Shown: positions 15,352 through 22,864 of the stretch, in pieces
Position numbering within the stretch: position 1 is the stretch's first letter
Layout of the letters: every line of letters begins with the position of its first letter
Source: Pirellulales bacterium
GTDB taxonomy: Bacteria > Planctomycetota > Planctomycetia > Pirellulales > JAICIG01
DNA: 35,599 bases
Direction of reading: 5' to 3'
NCBI GenBank assembly: GCA_025924495.1
Contig: JAICIG010000016.1
Coordinates: forward strand, 1-35,599
Position numbers and translations under genes: made by a program
The notes under the pieces: generated by a model
Told to the model about the DNA's origin: nothing
Database searches by the model: none
What the model saw: only the letters and a program-made list of their open reading frames with translations

Positions 15352-16866
15352 GTGAAACATGGACCGCGTTGTCGCTCGCTGCTGTTGAATATGCTGCTGG
15401 CCTTGGCGTGCTCGGGGTTCGCGCTGATTGATGTCGTTTCAGGACAGCCCGCGAAAGCGTCCTCGCCTGACATCGAGGCGCAAACTCGCGGTCCGATTCA
15501 TGAGGCGTTTGCCGAGCCGATTGTCTACGATCTGGTTTTTAATCCTGTTGTAGCTCGGCAGCCGCCGGCTGGCTTAAAGGAATTGCCGCCGGGAGTGAAA
15601 CCTGCGGGCGCGCACGTTGTCTGGTTGCCCGGATACTGGGCTTGGGACGATGACCGCGATGATTTCTTATGGGTGAGCGGAGCCTGGCGCGTACCGCCGC
15701 CTGGCGCGCGCTGGATTCCTGGTTACTGGTGCAAGGCGGACGGAGGCTATTGTTGGACGCCTGGATTCTGGGCTGCTTCGACGGCGCACCAAATCAGGTA
15801 TCAGCCGGCGCCCCCGCAAAGCATCGAGGCGGGACCTGCAAGTCCGCCGCCCTCGGAGAATCATTTTTATATTCCCGGTCATTGGGCCGAACGCAACGGC
15901 GACTACGTCTGGCAAGCCGGCTATTGGGCGCAGATAAAACCAGGCTGGGTCTGGGAACCCGCTCATTATGTTGCAACCGCGCTGGGCAGCATTTTCGTGC
16001 CCGGCCGTTGGGATTATCCTCTCGCGCAGCGCGGATTGTTATTCGCGCCAGTGATCGTTAACGCCGATGCAGCGGCACGGCCCGGGTTCCATTTCACGCC
16101 CGACTTTGCGATCAACGCGACGGCATTGACCAGCAACTTGTTTGTTCGTCCACAGTGCAATCACTACTATTTCGGCGATTACTATGGCGACGACTGCGCC
16201 CGGCAAGGATACCAGCCCTGGTATGCATTTCACGACAGCGGTAAAGGCTATGCGCCCCAGTATGTTTACAGCCGCTGGCTCTACGGTCGAAGCGATGCCC
16301 CTTGGGATACCGAGATGAGGGCCGCATACCGCAGGCGATTCGAGCATGCGGACGCTCGCCCGCCGAGGAATCTGGCGGCATTAGAAGCGAGGGTGGAAAC
16401 TCCTGGCGGCGGAGAGGGCTTGCCCGTCGTTTTACCGCTCAACCAACTGGTGGTTTCAAAGGCATCGCCGCTTGCGCTGGTGCAAGTCAATGAGGGTTCG
16501 CGTTCGCGTGCCAAATCGCTTGCTGAACACTTCGGCGTGCTGATAGGCGAACGAATGAAAATGGAGAGCGGCGCAGCGGGAACCTTGAAGGTCGAATCGG
16601 CGGCGACTGTCACGCCGACGCTGCACTTGCCGCACTTCTCGTCTGCGCTGCAAGGGGTCTTCGGAATCGGGGCGTCGCTCAGCGATGCGGTAGGGCCGTC
16701 GCTCCCCGGTGTGAGCGGTCGCGCCTTGCCCGGATCATCCGGTCGGGTCGTACCAGGCTTGCGCGGGAGGGTGGTTCCCGGCGTAGAGCAAGTCTCGCCG
16801 GTAGGCGGAATTCCTGGTCGCAAGAATGCACTGCCCGGCGTTGGCGGAAGCCGGGATGATGATTAG
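15352..16866 (+). CDS. Exported YXWGXW/WXXGXW-repeat protein with C-terminal octapeptide repeats (504 aa)
   Basis: Starts at GTG 15352, seven bases after a perfect GGAGG. The N-terminus is a signal peptide (VKHGPRCRSLLLNMLLALAC). Residues about 85-235 contain repeated Trp/Gly/Tyr units of the WxPGyW kind seen in YXWGXW proteins: VWLPGYWAWDD, LWVSGAWRVPP, RWIPGYWCK, CWTPGFWA, FYIPGHWAER, VWQAGYWAQ, WVWEPAHYV and FVPGRWDYP. A central region rich in Tyr and His follows. Near the end, four consecutive octads (SLPGVSGR, ALPGSSGR, VVPGLRGR, VVPGVEQV) lie at 16699-16794. No catalytic motif is visible; a structural envelope role is plausible. The HAD gene is convergent, with 30 bases between stops. 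Confidence 0.82.
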   Translation: MKHGPRCRSLLLNMLLALACSGFALIDVVSGQPAKASSPDIEAQTRGPIHEAFAEPIVYDLVFNPVVARQPPAGLKELPPGVKPAGAHVVWLPGYWAWDDDRDDFLWVSGAWRVPPPGARWIPGYWCKADGGYCWTPGFWAASTAHQIRYQPAPPQSIEAGPASPPPSENHFYIPGHWAERNGDYVWQAGYWAQIKPGWVWEPAHYVATALGSIFVPGRWDYPLAQRGLLFAPVIVNADAAARPGFHFTPDFAINATALTSNLFVRPQCNHYYFGDYYGDDCARQGYQPWYAFHDSGKGYAPQYVYSRWLYGRSDAPWDTEMRAAYRRRFEHADARPPRNLAALEARVETPGGGEGLPVVLPLNQLVVSKASPLALVQVNEGSRSRAKSLAEHFGVLIGERMKMESGAAGTLKVESAATVTPTLHLPHFSSALQGVFGIGASLSDAVGPSLPGVSGRALPGSSGRVVPGLRGRVVPGVEQVSPVGGIPGRKNALPGVGGSRDDD

Positions 16867-16896
16867 CGGCAGACGGCAATCGTCGGCGCCAGCGCC

Positions 16897-17739
16897 TTAG
16901 GAATCGCCCAACAGCCAATCGACCACTTGCACCAACCCATCCTCGTCGTGAGAGGGCGCCACGCGATCGGCGGCGGCCTTAACGTCAGGCAGCGCATTGC
17001 CCATGGCAATACCCAAGCCTGCCGCTTCGATCATCGGCAGATCGTTGACATCGTCCCCGACGGCGCATATCTCTTCGGCAGGAATGCCCCATTCTCCCGC
17101 GACATGCTGGATGCCCGACCATTTGGTAACGCCGCTCGGCGAAATCTCGCACATGTGCCCCAGATATCGGGGACTGCGCAGCACATGAGTATATAACTGC
17201 TCGGGCAAACGGCGTTGCAGGTCTTCGTGCAGCGCAAGCATCTCTTCCCGCTTGCCGATGGCAAAGCCCGCAAAGACTTCGCTCGGCGGATCGATCATCA
17301 GCGTCGGCCAGAGACGATGGCAGCCCGGGTTCAGTCGCAGGTAGTCGGCCATTTCCAGTTGTTCGACTTCAATCCGCGGGCAATAGAAATCGAATCCTTT
17401 GCCGAACGAATCAGCGTACAACACCGCTTCAAAGCCGGCTCGCTCGATAATGGCGAGCAGGTCGCACAACAATTGCCGTTCGAACACGGCTTGGTAGATC
17501 GTTCGATGGCCCCGCGGGTGTTTAATCCGGGCGCCGCTGGCAGGGACCAGCGGCGCGTCGAGGCCGAGCGGTTCGACCAGCGGCAATGCGCGGCTATATC
17601 GGCGGCCGGTTGCCAATACGATCCGCATTCCCGATTCTGTTGCACGCAGCAGAGCTTGGCGCGTGCGATCGGTCAGTTCATCACGGCTGTTAACGAGCGT
17701 GCCATCGATGTCGATGGCCAGAAGGCGATAGCGGGGCAT
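16897..17739 (-). CDS. Cof-type HAD-IIB family phosphatase (280 aa)
   Basis: A complete HAD hydrolase of the Cof/IIB class, which dephosphorylates small phosphorylated metabolites. Motif I is LAIDIDGTL (residues 7-15) with the nucleophile Asp, motif II is LATGRR (about 42-47), motif III is the Lys of VTKWSGIQ (about 208), and motif IV is GDDVNDLPM (about 233-241). The C2B cap domain occupies about residues 85-190. The substrate cannot be named from sequence. It lies downstream of the radical SAM gene on the same strand with a 120-base gap. Confidence 0.92.
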   Translation of the reverse strand: MPRYRLLAIDIDGTLVNSRDELTDRTRQALLRATESGMRIVLATGRRYSRALPLVEPLGLDAPLVPASGARIKHPRGHRTIYQAVFERQLLCDLLAIIERAGFEAVLYADSFGKGFDFYCPRIEVEQLEMADYLRLNPGCHRLWPTLMIDPPSEVFAGFAIGKREEMLALHEDLQRRLPEQLYTHVLRSPRYLGHMCEISPSGVTKWSGIQHVAGEWGIPAEEICAVGDDVNDLPMIEAAGLGIAMGNALPDVKAAADRVAPSHDEDGLVQVVDWLLGDS

Positions 17740-17859
17740 GAACAGGCAAAAAATGAAGTTGGAGGAGGAGTCGGATGAGAGGCGTCACGAGGCCGAGGCT
17801 GGGATGTTGCGCGAACTAGCAGCGGAGCGTCATTTTGTGCCTTTCTTTCCTGCTCTTTA

Positions 17860-19698
17860 TTATTCCGCTCCTGCCATTGCGGCAAGTTGAACCACGGCTC
17901 GGTTCTGCTCCTTCTCCAAATAAGCGCGGCCCTTTTTTACATTTAAATGGTCCCAAGGAAGCTTTGCGTCGAGGGCATATGTGCGTTGGGCAGTGGTCTC
18001 GACGTCAAGATTGCAATCGGCCAACGCTTGCCACCAAAGATCGGGCTGAAAATGTTCGCGCCAGCTATCGAGCCGAGCCCCTCGACGCCAGGCCAGTTCG
18101 AGCGCGTCGGCCACTCGCCGATCGCCGCGGCTGAGCACTCCTTCGAGCATGCTGGTTTCAACCTCGTGGCACTTCACATACACGCTGCGCAGGCGCCGCC
18201 GCTGCTTAAGGTGCGCGTGGGCCCAGTGAAAATAATCGCGGCTCTGCATTCCGCTCCACTGATACGGAGTGTGGGCTTTGGGAACGAAGTTCGAAACGCT
18301 AGCCGTGACCTTGGGATAACGGCCCGTTTCTTGTTTTCCGATCGTTGAGATCGTCTCCGCCATCTCAATGATGCCATCGAGATCGACCTCTCGCTCGCCC
18401 GGCAAGCCGCACAAAAAGTATAGCTTCACCTGCTGCCAGCCAAGATGAAACGCCTGACGGCAACCGTCGTAGAGATCCTGGTTGCTGATCTTCTTGCGGA
18501 TCTGTTCGCGCATGTCGTCACGAGCCACCTCGGGCGCCAACGTTAATCCCGAGAGATCGCCAAACATCGACATCAACGTGGCCACGCTCTTGAGTTGTTC
18601 ATTCACGCGTAAGCTCGGCAGGCAGATTTTGACGCCCAACGGTTGGAACGTTTCCTGCAGTCGCCGCACGAGTTCTTCGAAGTGCGGGTAATCGCTGCTG
18701 GAGAGCGACAACAGCGAAATCTCCTGTTGTCCCGTATTTCGGTATGTTTCCAATGCTGCCTGGACAATCGTTTCCACAGAGCGAATACGTAGCGGTCTTT
18801 TGATGACCGTGCTCTGACAGAAGCGGCACTGCCAAGGGCAGCCGCGCATGATTTCGATGGCGATGCGGTCGTGGACGCACTCGACATAGGGCACGATTGG
18901 CGCGGTTGGCAGCGGGATGGCGTCAAGATCGTCGATTACCGACGGTTCGATAGTGGCTGGCACACCGGAATACGTTGGATTTAAACCCAGCAGTCGACCA
19001 TCGCTATCGTACTCCGGCGCGTAAAAAGCGGGTGCATAAGCGAAAGGCAGTCTGCGCACGAGTTCCAGCAGCAATTCTTGGCGAAGTTCTCTGCAGGCGC
19101 GTTTTGACCCTGCACCGCCGAGAGCAAGCGCGTCGGCCTTGAGTTGCAACCAGAGGTCGCAGATGATCGGCAAGCTTAGCTCGCCGTCGCCAGTGACGAA
19201 TACATCGACGAAGGGCGCGATGGGTTCTGGATTCTGCGCGCAGGGGCCGCCGGCAATGACCAGCGGATCTTCTAAGGTGCGCTCCTTGCTCCGCAGCGGA
19301 ATTCGTCCCAGGTCGAGCATCGTCAGAATATTGACGTAGGAGATTTCATATTGCAGCGTGAAGCCCAGCACGTCGAACCGGTTGAGCGGCGTAAATGTTT
19401 CGAGGCTGTAGAGAGGCGTCTCGGTCTGACGCAGTTGCTCTTCCATATCCAGCCAGGGGGTGAACGCACGTTCGCAGACCCAGTCTTCTCGATCGTTCAT
19501 CAAGAAATACAAGACCTGCAAGCCATGATGGCTCATGCCGATCGAGTAGGCGTCAGGAAACGCGAGGCAGAGTTTGCCTTTGACGTGCCGATGGTCCTTT
19601 CGGACCATGTTCCACTCGCCGCCGATATACTGCGCAGGCGTTTGTACGTGGGGCAACAGCCGAGTGACAATGTCGTTTTTGAAACGATGATCGAGCAT
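17860..19698 (-). CDS. TIGR03960-type B12-binding-domain radical SAM protein (612 aa)
   Basis: I use the ATG at 19698, which is preceded by GAGGGAG about four bases away, rather than a start at 19734. The N-terminal part has LAFPDAYSIGMSHHGLQVLY and VLGFTLQYEISYVNIL, typical of this family, then AGGPCAQNPEPIAPFVDVFV and GDGE. The [4Fe-4S] motif is in EIMRGCPWQCRFCQS: Cys287, Cys291, Cys294 (CX3CX2C). The C-terminal half is a TIM-barrel-like region with SLSSSDYPHFEEL and VKLYFLCGLPGE. It corresponds to the longer subunit or domain of a family often paired with a DUF2344/TIGR03936 partner; no such partner follows here. The reaction catalysed is unknown to me. Confidence 0.9.
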   Translation of the reverse strand: MLDHRFKNDIVTRLLPHVQTPAQYIGGEWNMVRKDHRHVKGKLCLAFPDAYSIGMSHHGLQVLYFLMNDREDWVCERAFTPWLDMEEQLRQTETPLYSLETFTPLNRFDVLGFTLQYEISYVNILTMLDLGRIPLRSKERTLEDPLVIAGGPCAQNPEPIAPFVDVFVTGDGELSLPIICDLWLQLKADALALGGAGSKRACRELRQELLLELVRRLPFAYAPAFYAPEYDSDGRLLGLNPTYSGVPATIEPSVIDDLDAIPLPTAPIVPYVECVHDRIAIEIMRGCPWQCRFCQSTVIKRPLRIRSVETIVQAALETYRNTGQQEISLLSLSSSDYPHFEELVRRLQETFQPLGVKICLPSLRVNEQLKSVATLMSMFGDLSGLTLAPEVARDDMREQIRKKISNQDLYDGCRQAFHLGWQQVKLYFLCGLPGEREVDLDGIIEMAETISTIGKQETGRYPKVTASVSNFVPKAHTPYQWSGMQSRDYFHWAHAHLKQRRRLRSVYVKCHEVETSMLEGVLSRGDRRVADALELAWRRGARLDSWREHFQPDLWWQALADCNLDVETTAQRTYALDAKLPWDHLNVKKGRAYLEKEQNRAVVQLAAMAGAE

Positions 19699-20005
19699 GT
19701 TCTCCCTCGAGCGGCGGTAAGCCCAGCAAAACAATGTTCAGCGACCCGGCCTTTTCCCGGCGGCGCAAGCAGGAACGCGTCTCGTGCGCCGGCCTCATGT
19801 CGGCGCGGCTGACGAATTATGGCATGTTTGCCATGAGAACTGTAGAGGCTTCCGCGGTGGGGGCAGGGCGAAGGAAACCGGCGAATGGCAGGCCAGCGTG
19901 CGCTGAATGCGACTCAAGAAGCGGCGATTGTGCCGGCGGAGAATCAACCGGCGAGCCTGCCCGCACCGCAAAACTGCGAGCAGGCTCGCCAAATAGCGAT
20001 TGGAA
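19699..20005. other. Intergenic region between the radical SAM and Gly/Tyr-rich genes, 307 bases
   Basis: No convincing gene. It holds the ribosome binding site of the radical SAM gene at its left edge and a strong 11-bp stem-loop (19950-19990) at its right. Confidence 0.5.
19950..19990 (-). terminator. Strong stem-loop after the Gly/Tyr-rich gene
   Basis: A perfect 11-bp inverted repeat, GGCGAGCCTGC (19950-19960) and GCAGGCTCGCC (19980-19990), has a 19-base loop that can itself fold (CGCA/TGCG). It begins 15 bases after the stop of the Gly/Tyr-rich gene. The following bases on the minus strand (GGTTGATTCT) are only weakly T-rich, so it may be a terminator or a 3' stability element. Confidence 0.5.
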
Positions 20006-20320
20006 TTACCACCACCACGAATAGTAGGGGCCGCCGCCATAATAATACGGCGACGCGGTGTAATATCCGCCGCCCCAGTACGGCGCGGCATAGCTGCTAT
20101 AGCCATATGATGGATAGTAGGCGCCATATCCGTAAGACGGCCCATAATAGCCGCCCCAAACACGGCCCCAGCGAACGGGCGTCACCGTCGCTTCGCCATG
20201 ATTGATTGCTGCCGTGATCTGCGGCAGGGACTTGCCGACTTCTGGAGTTTGCGGCTTGAGCAACATTCCACCATAGATGCCCACTGCTACGAGCGCCCCA
20301 AAGATACCTAGCCGACTCAT
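20006..20320 (-). CDS. Small exported Gly/Tyr-rich protein (104 aa)
   Basis: The N-terminus (MSRLGIFGALVAVGIYGGML) is a short hydrophobic segment, so the protein is exported or anchored. After a linker (about 22-50), residues about 54-104 are almost entirely Gly, Tyr, Ser, Pro, Ala and Trp (GYGAYYPSYGYSSYAAPYWG, then ending SWWW). Such low-complexity aromatic sequence suggests a structural or adhesive envelope component; that is inference, and I recognise no family. AAGGAG (20328-20333) lies seven bases before the ATG and overlaps the outer stem of the structured leader at 20332-20450. A perfect 11-bp stem follows the stop. This flanking structure suggests post-transcriptional control. Confidence 0.7.
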   Translation of the reverse strand: MSRLGIFGALVAVGIYGGMLLKPQTPEVGKSLPQITAAINHGEATVTPVRWGRVWGGYYGPSYGYGAYYPSYGYSSYAAPYWGGGYYTASPYYYGGGPYYSWWW

Positions 20321-20331
20321 GATATCGCTCC

Positions 20332-20450
20332 TTGCATTACCACAATGGTTTCCACGCTCAACTTCAGGGCCTGCGCCGAGCCACGGGTGTGACAGCGCAC
20401 CCGGCGCGTGCTAGCTCGGCGACCCTTTCCCTGGAGGGTTAGTAATGCAA
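20332..20450 (-). promoter_or_regulatory. Candidate structured 5' leader (riboswitch- or attenuator-like)
   Basis: Four stems nest in order: TTGCATTAC/GTAATGCAA (20332-20340, 20442-20450; 9 bp), CAGGG/CCCTG (20365-20369, 20429-20433), GCCGAGC/GCTCGGC (20375-20381, 20414-20420) and CGGGTG/CACCCG (20384-20389, 20398-20403) with an 8-base loop. On the minus strand the outer stem's last strand runs into AAGGAG of the Gly/Tyr-rich gene. No known riboswitch class is recognised, and a dispersed non-coding repeat is an alternative. Confidence 0.5.
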
Positions 20451-20569
20451 ACCCTGCGCCAAGCAGGCATACCCATTGATTCAGGAGCGGCAAGCGTTGC
20501 AATCCAAGGTGCATGGCCGGAAAGGAAGCAGTTTGGTCGCCCGCTTTTCGCGGTAAAACCAACCCTGTT

Positions 20570-20586
20570 GGGGGCAGGGCAGGGGG
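20570..20586 (+). repeat. Dispersed GC-rich motif, copy 2
   Basis: GGGGGCAGGGCAGGGGG in a non-coding region. It shares the 13-mer GGCAGGGCAGGGG with copies near 4334, 26121 and 34843. Confidence 0.6.
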
Positions 20587-20747
20587 TAGTCGAGGGGATC
20601 GCAAAGCCCCCGAAGACGAGTCGCCGCCCACCGGCGCCAAGTCCAAACTGCAGAGGCGCCGGGAGCCGAGTTGTGTTGTGTCGGGCGAGCCGACGTCTCG
20701 CCGGCCCATGCATAAGCAGGCACTGCGAGTAAAGAACTTCAATGCAG

Positions 20748-21935
20748 TTATCGCACGCGACAACGGAAGCGGACAATGCCTCCTTCGCCAGGTTGGATGG
20801 GATCGGAAATCTCCCATCGCAGAACTAGGGATTCGCCTTCGTTCGGCTGGACGCTGAATTCGGATTTGACGCTCGATTGGGCGCTGTCCGGGATGTATTC
20901 CAGTCGCGTGGTGAGATTATCGATCAACACGATGTTGCCCAACGGTTGATCGCCGACATTATCAAACCGCAACGTGAAGTCGATGAACTCGCCCGGCTGA
21001 GCGGTTTGTGTTGAAGCCACCTTGATTAAGCGCAGCTTCGGATTGTTGCGCAGATCCTTGACGGTAAACAGTTCCTCAGTCCGTTCGTTCTGAGCAACGG
21101 CGACAGCCGCTTTGGCTTCGAGGAAGACCTGCACTGATTGATCGTGCGACCAGGCGATTGCCGCCTGCACGCCCTCGGCGAGCCGCGCCTTGTCGGCGTT
21201 CTGATAGCTGCCATTTCGGATCACAGAAAGATCTTCGAACGGCAGGAAGGTATCTTGGAAGCCGGAGGCTGCAAGCGTATTCGAGACTGCGCCGTCGCCC
21301 TGACGCATACGGTAAGCGCTGAGGATTTTCGTACCGACGTCGCCGCGCGCCTGGTACCTTTGCAAGCTCGAGGCGGGAATGGTCAAGTCTTCGTTGCGCG
21401 CCAAGCCTTCCTTGCGTGCGACGCCGATTGGCTGATTGACCTGCTCGCTTTCCACGATTCTGGTCACCGTGCGAACCGATGCGAATCGGGGCGCATAAAT
21501 GTGGACGCGATTCGAAGGCTCGACCAGCGTGCGGCCGTCGAGCGCATCGTAATGCGCGACGGTGTCTTCGAGATCAAGCCCCTGAATTTGCCAATCGGGA
21601 GCGACGTCGACGCCTGGACCGCGGTCGCCGCCATCGCGCAGGTATTCTTGCTCTGGCCAAGGGGTTTGTAGGCCCGGCGGAGACCATGGACCGGCGACCT
21701 GGTAGGGCAGGGGAAGGCCGCCCGGGCCGACAGGCCCGGCGTACTCTCCCGGGTCGGGCGCACCGGTCCACGCGGATGCCGGCAAGCCATCGACCATCGG
21801 CTGCTGTGGTACGGCTGGCTGCGGTTGCGCGCCGCGGCAGGAGCACAGAATCAGCGTGCCCATCGCGATCAGGGCAAACCGTCGCCAGCCGATACTGGCC
21901 TGAACCGGGAGAAGATGAGTACGTCGCAAGGTCAT
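20748..21935 (-). CDS. DUF11 domain lipoprotein (395 aa)
   Basis: The start at 21935 is chosen over one at 22061 because its ATG overlaps the stop of the preceding gene (ATGA at 21932-21935) and begins a lipoprotein signal (WRRFALIAMGTLILCSC; lipobox Cys near residue 34). The N-terminal part is Pro/Gly-rich, with EQEYLRDGGDRGPGVDVAPD. The middle is unassigned (about 115-295). The last 95 residues are a DUF11-like beta-sandwich: VASTQTAQPGEFIDFTLRFD, NVGDQPLGNIVLIDNL, RLEYIPDSAQSS. DUF11 modules occur in large surface proteins and as single copies in planctomycete envelope proteins. Translational coupling suggests it works with the two paralogous secreted proteins upstream. No enzymatic motif is visible. 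Confidence 0.8.
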   Translation of the reverse strand: MTLRRTHLLPVQASIGWRRFALIAMGTLILCSCRGAQPQPAVPQQPMVDGLPASAWTGAPDPGEYAGPVGPGGLPLPYQVAGPWSPPGLQTPWPEQEYLRDGGDRGPGVDVAPDWQIQGLDLEDTVAHYDALDGRTLVEPSNRVHIYAPRFASVRTVTRIVESEQVNQPIGVARKEGLARNEDLTIPASSLQRYQARGDVGTKILSAYRMRQGDGAVSNTLAASGFQDTFLPFEDLSVIRNGSYQNADKARLAEGVQAAIAWSHDQSVQVFLEAKAAVAVAQNERTEELFTVKDLRNNPKLRLIKVASTQTAQPGEFIDFTLRFDNVGDQPLGNIVLIDNLTTRLEYIPDSAQSSVKSEFSVQPNEGESLVLRWEISDPIQPGEGGIVRFRCRVR

Positions 21936-22762
21936 CGCCGGACGTTTCCCCCCGCCGCCCGCTGCGGCCGAAGCGTGGCGCGCTGCGGGGCGGCCACTGC
22001 CTGGTTGGGCGCTGGCACCGCCTCGGTCATAAAGGGCCGGAAGACCGTGAACGGCGGGCAACCATTAAGAAATCTGGGATCGGGTTGCTCCGGATCTTCA
22101 GGCACGCGGCCGCCCAAGCGTAAAACTGCTAGCGGGCGCCCCCACCGATCCGCCTCAAGCAATGGATTTTGTCCTGGTCCTGTGTCGAACCAATTTGGAC
22201 GCTCCGGCTTATCGAGAATCGGCAAGGCAGTGTCGGCGTCTTCCAGGTAGATCACGCGCGTGACGAACTTGCCTTCCAGCGCCAGTTGCAAGTCTTCTTC
22301 TGTCAGTTCGACTGGAATCGGAAATCGGCGTTGCTCGCCCGGCGGCGGATATAAGCGATCGATGACCTCGATCGTGGGAAAAACTTCCTGCCCTTCATTG
22401 CCCGGTAGATTCGATACGCGCAGGCGGTATACCGGCGAGATTAACATGCCCACGTTGAGGGGCGCTTCCTGCGGAACCTCGAACGCTCCGTTGACGGCCA
22501 ATGCGACCCGCACTCCGCGAGGAGCACGAATCTCAATTGGCTGAAAATAGCCTGGCAATGGTCCGCCCCGCCGGAGCTGCGTGCTTCCAATCGCTCCCGG
22601 AGGCGCAAGGCCTTGGTGGCGATAGTGCATGTTTGGGGACTGAGCCGACAGCGTCGAAGTCGCGCCGAACCAGACCGCCAGCACAATCGCCAGCGTGCAA
22701 GCAACTCGGACCCGGCCAGCATAGCGAGCGGCCGGCGAGCGGAGCTGTTGGACCATTGTCAT
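21932..22762 (-). CDS. Exported protein, paralogue of the 22865-23962 protein (276 aa)
   Basis: A signal peptide ends near LSAQS (about residue 41). Residues about 77-219 align with the neighbouring 365-residue protein: YRLRVSNLPGNEGQEVFPTI against YRLKLTNIPGREGAELYPTL, then IPVELTEEDLQLALEGKFVT against IPVQFTEEDFDQVLSGNFVT, then VIYL, and LLEADRWGRPLAVLRLG against IVEADRRGAILAIIRLG. I recognise no named family. Order on the minus strand is 365-residue paralogue, a 102-base gap with two hairpins, this gene, then the DUF11 lipoprotein with a four-base overlap. A planctomycete envelope role is inference from signals and context. Confidence 0.75.
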   Translation of the reverse strand: MTMVQQLRSPAARYAGRVRVACTLAIVLAVWFGATSTLSAQSPNMHYRHQGLAPPGAIGSTQLRRGGPLPGYFQPIEIRAPRGVRVALAVNGAFEVPQEAPLNVGMLISPVYRLRVSNLPGNEGQEVFPTIEVIDRLYPPPGEQRRFPIPVELTEEDLQLALEGKFVTRVIYLEDADTALPILDKPERPNWFDTGPGQNPLLEADRWGRPLAVLRLGGRVPEDPEQPDPRFLNGCPPFTVFRPFMTEAVPAPNQAVAAPQRATLRPQRAAGGNVRR

Positions 22763-22796
22763 GAATCACGTAATGCAGCGTGTTGTGAAGCCGTCA

Positions 22797-22862
22797 GATG
22801 CGGGGCGATTGCCGCATCGAACGGCAATCGCCCCATCGTCTTGGCTCGGCGCGATGCCGAGC
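22797..22862 (-). terminator. Two tandem hairpins between the paralogous envelope genes
   Basis: GCTCGGC-GCGAT-GCCGAGC (22844-22862) starts two bases after the stop of the 365-residue gene. A perfect 13-bp stem follows, GGGGCGATTGCCG (22802-22814) and CGGCAATCGCCCC (22822-22834), with a 7-base loop, extendable by GAT/ATC after a bulge. There is no T-run, so partial termination, mRNA protection or processing are all possible. Confidence 0.55.
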
Positions 22863-22864
22863 GA

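Larger units (their letters stand above)
20321..20747. other. Structured, G-rich intergenic region, 427 bases
   Basis: No convincing gene on either strand; open frames here are Arg/Pro/Cys-rich and look spurious. It contains the nested leader structure (20332-20450) and then a chain of further stems: TTGGT/ACCAA around CCGC/GCGG (20533-20562), GGGGGC/GCCCCC (20570-20575, 20606-20611), and CCGGCGCC/GGCGCCGG (20631-20638, 20655-20662). One copy of the dispersed GC-rich motif is also here. Confidence 0.6.

Noticed and set aside
20317..20817. 166-residue minus-strand open frame in the structured gap
   Set aside because: Cys/Arg/Pro-rich composition and overlap with dense stem structure and the DUF11 gene; more likely non-coding.
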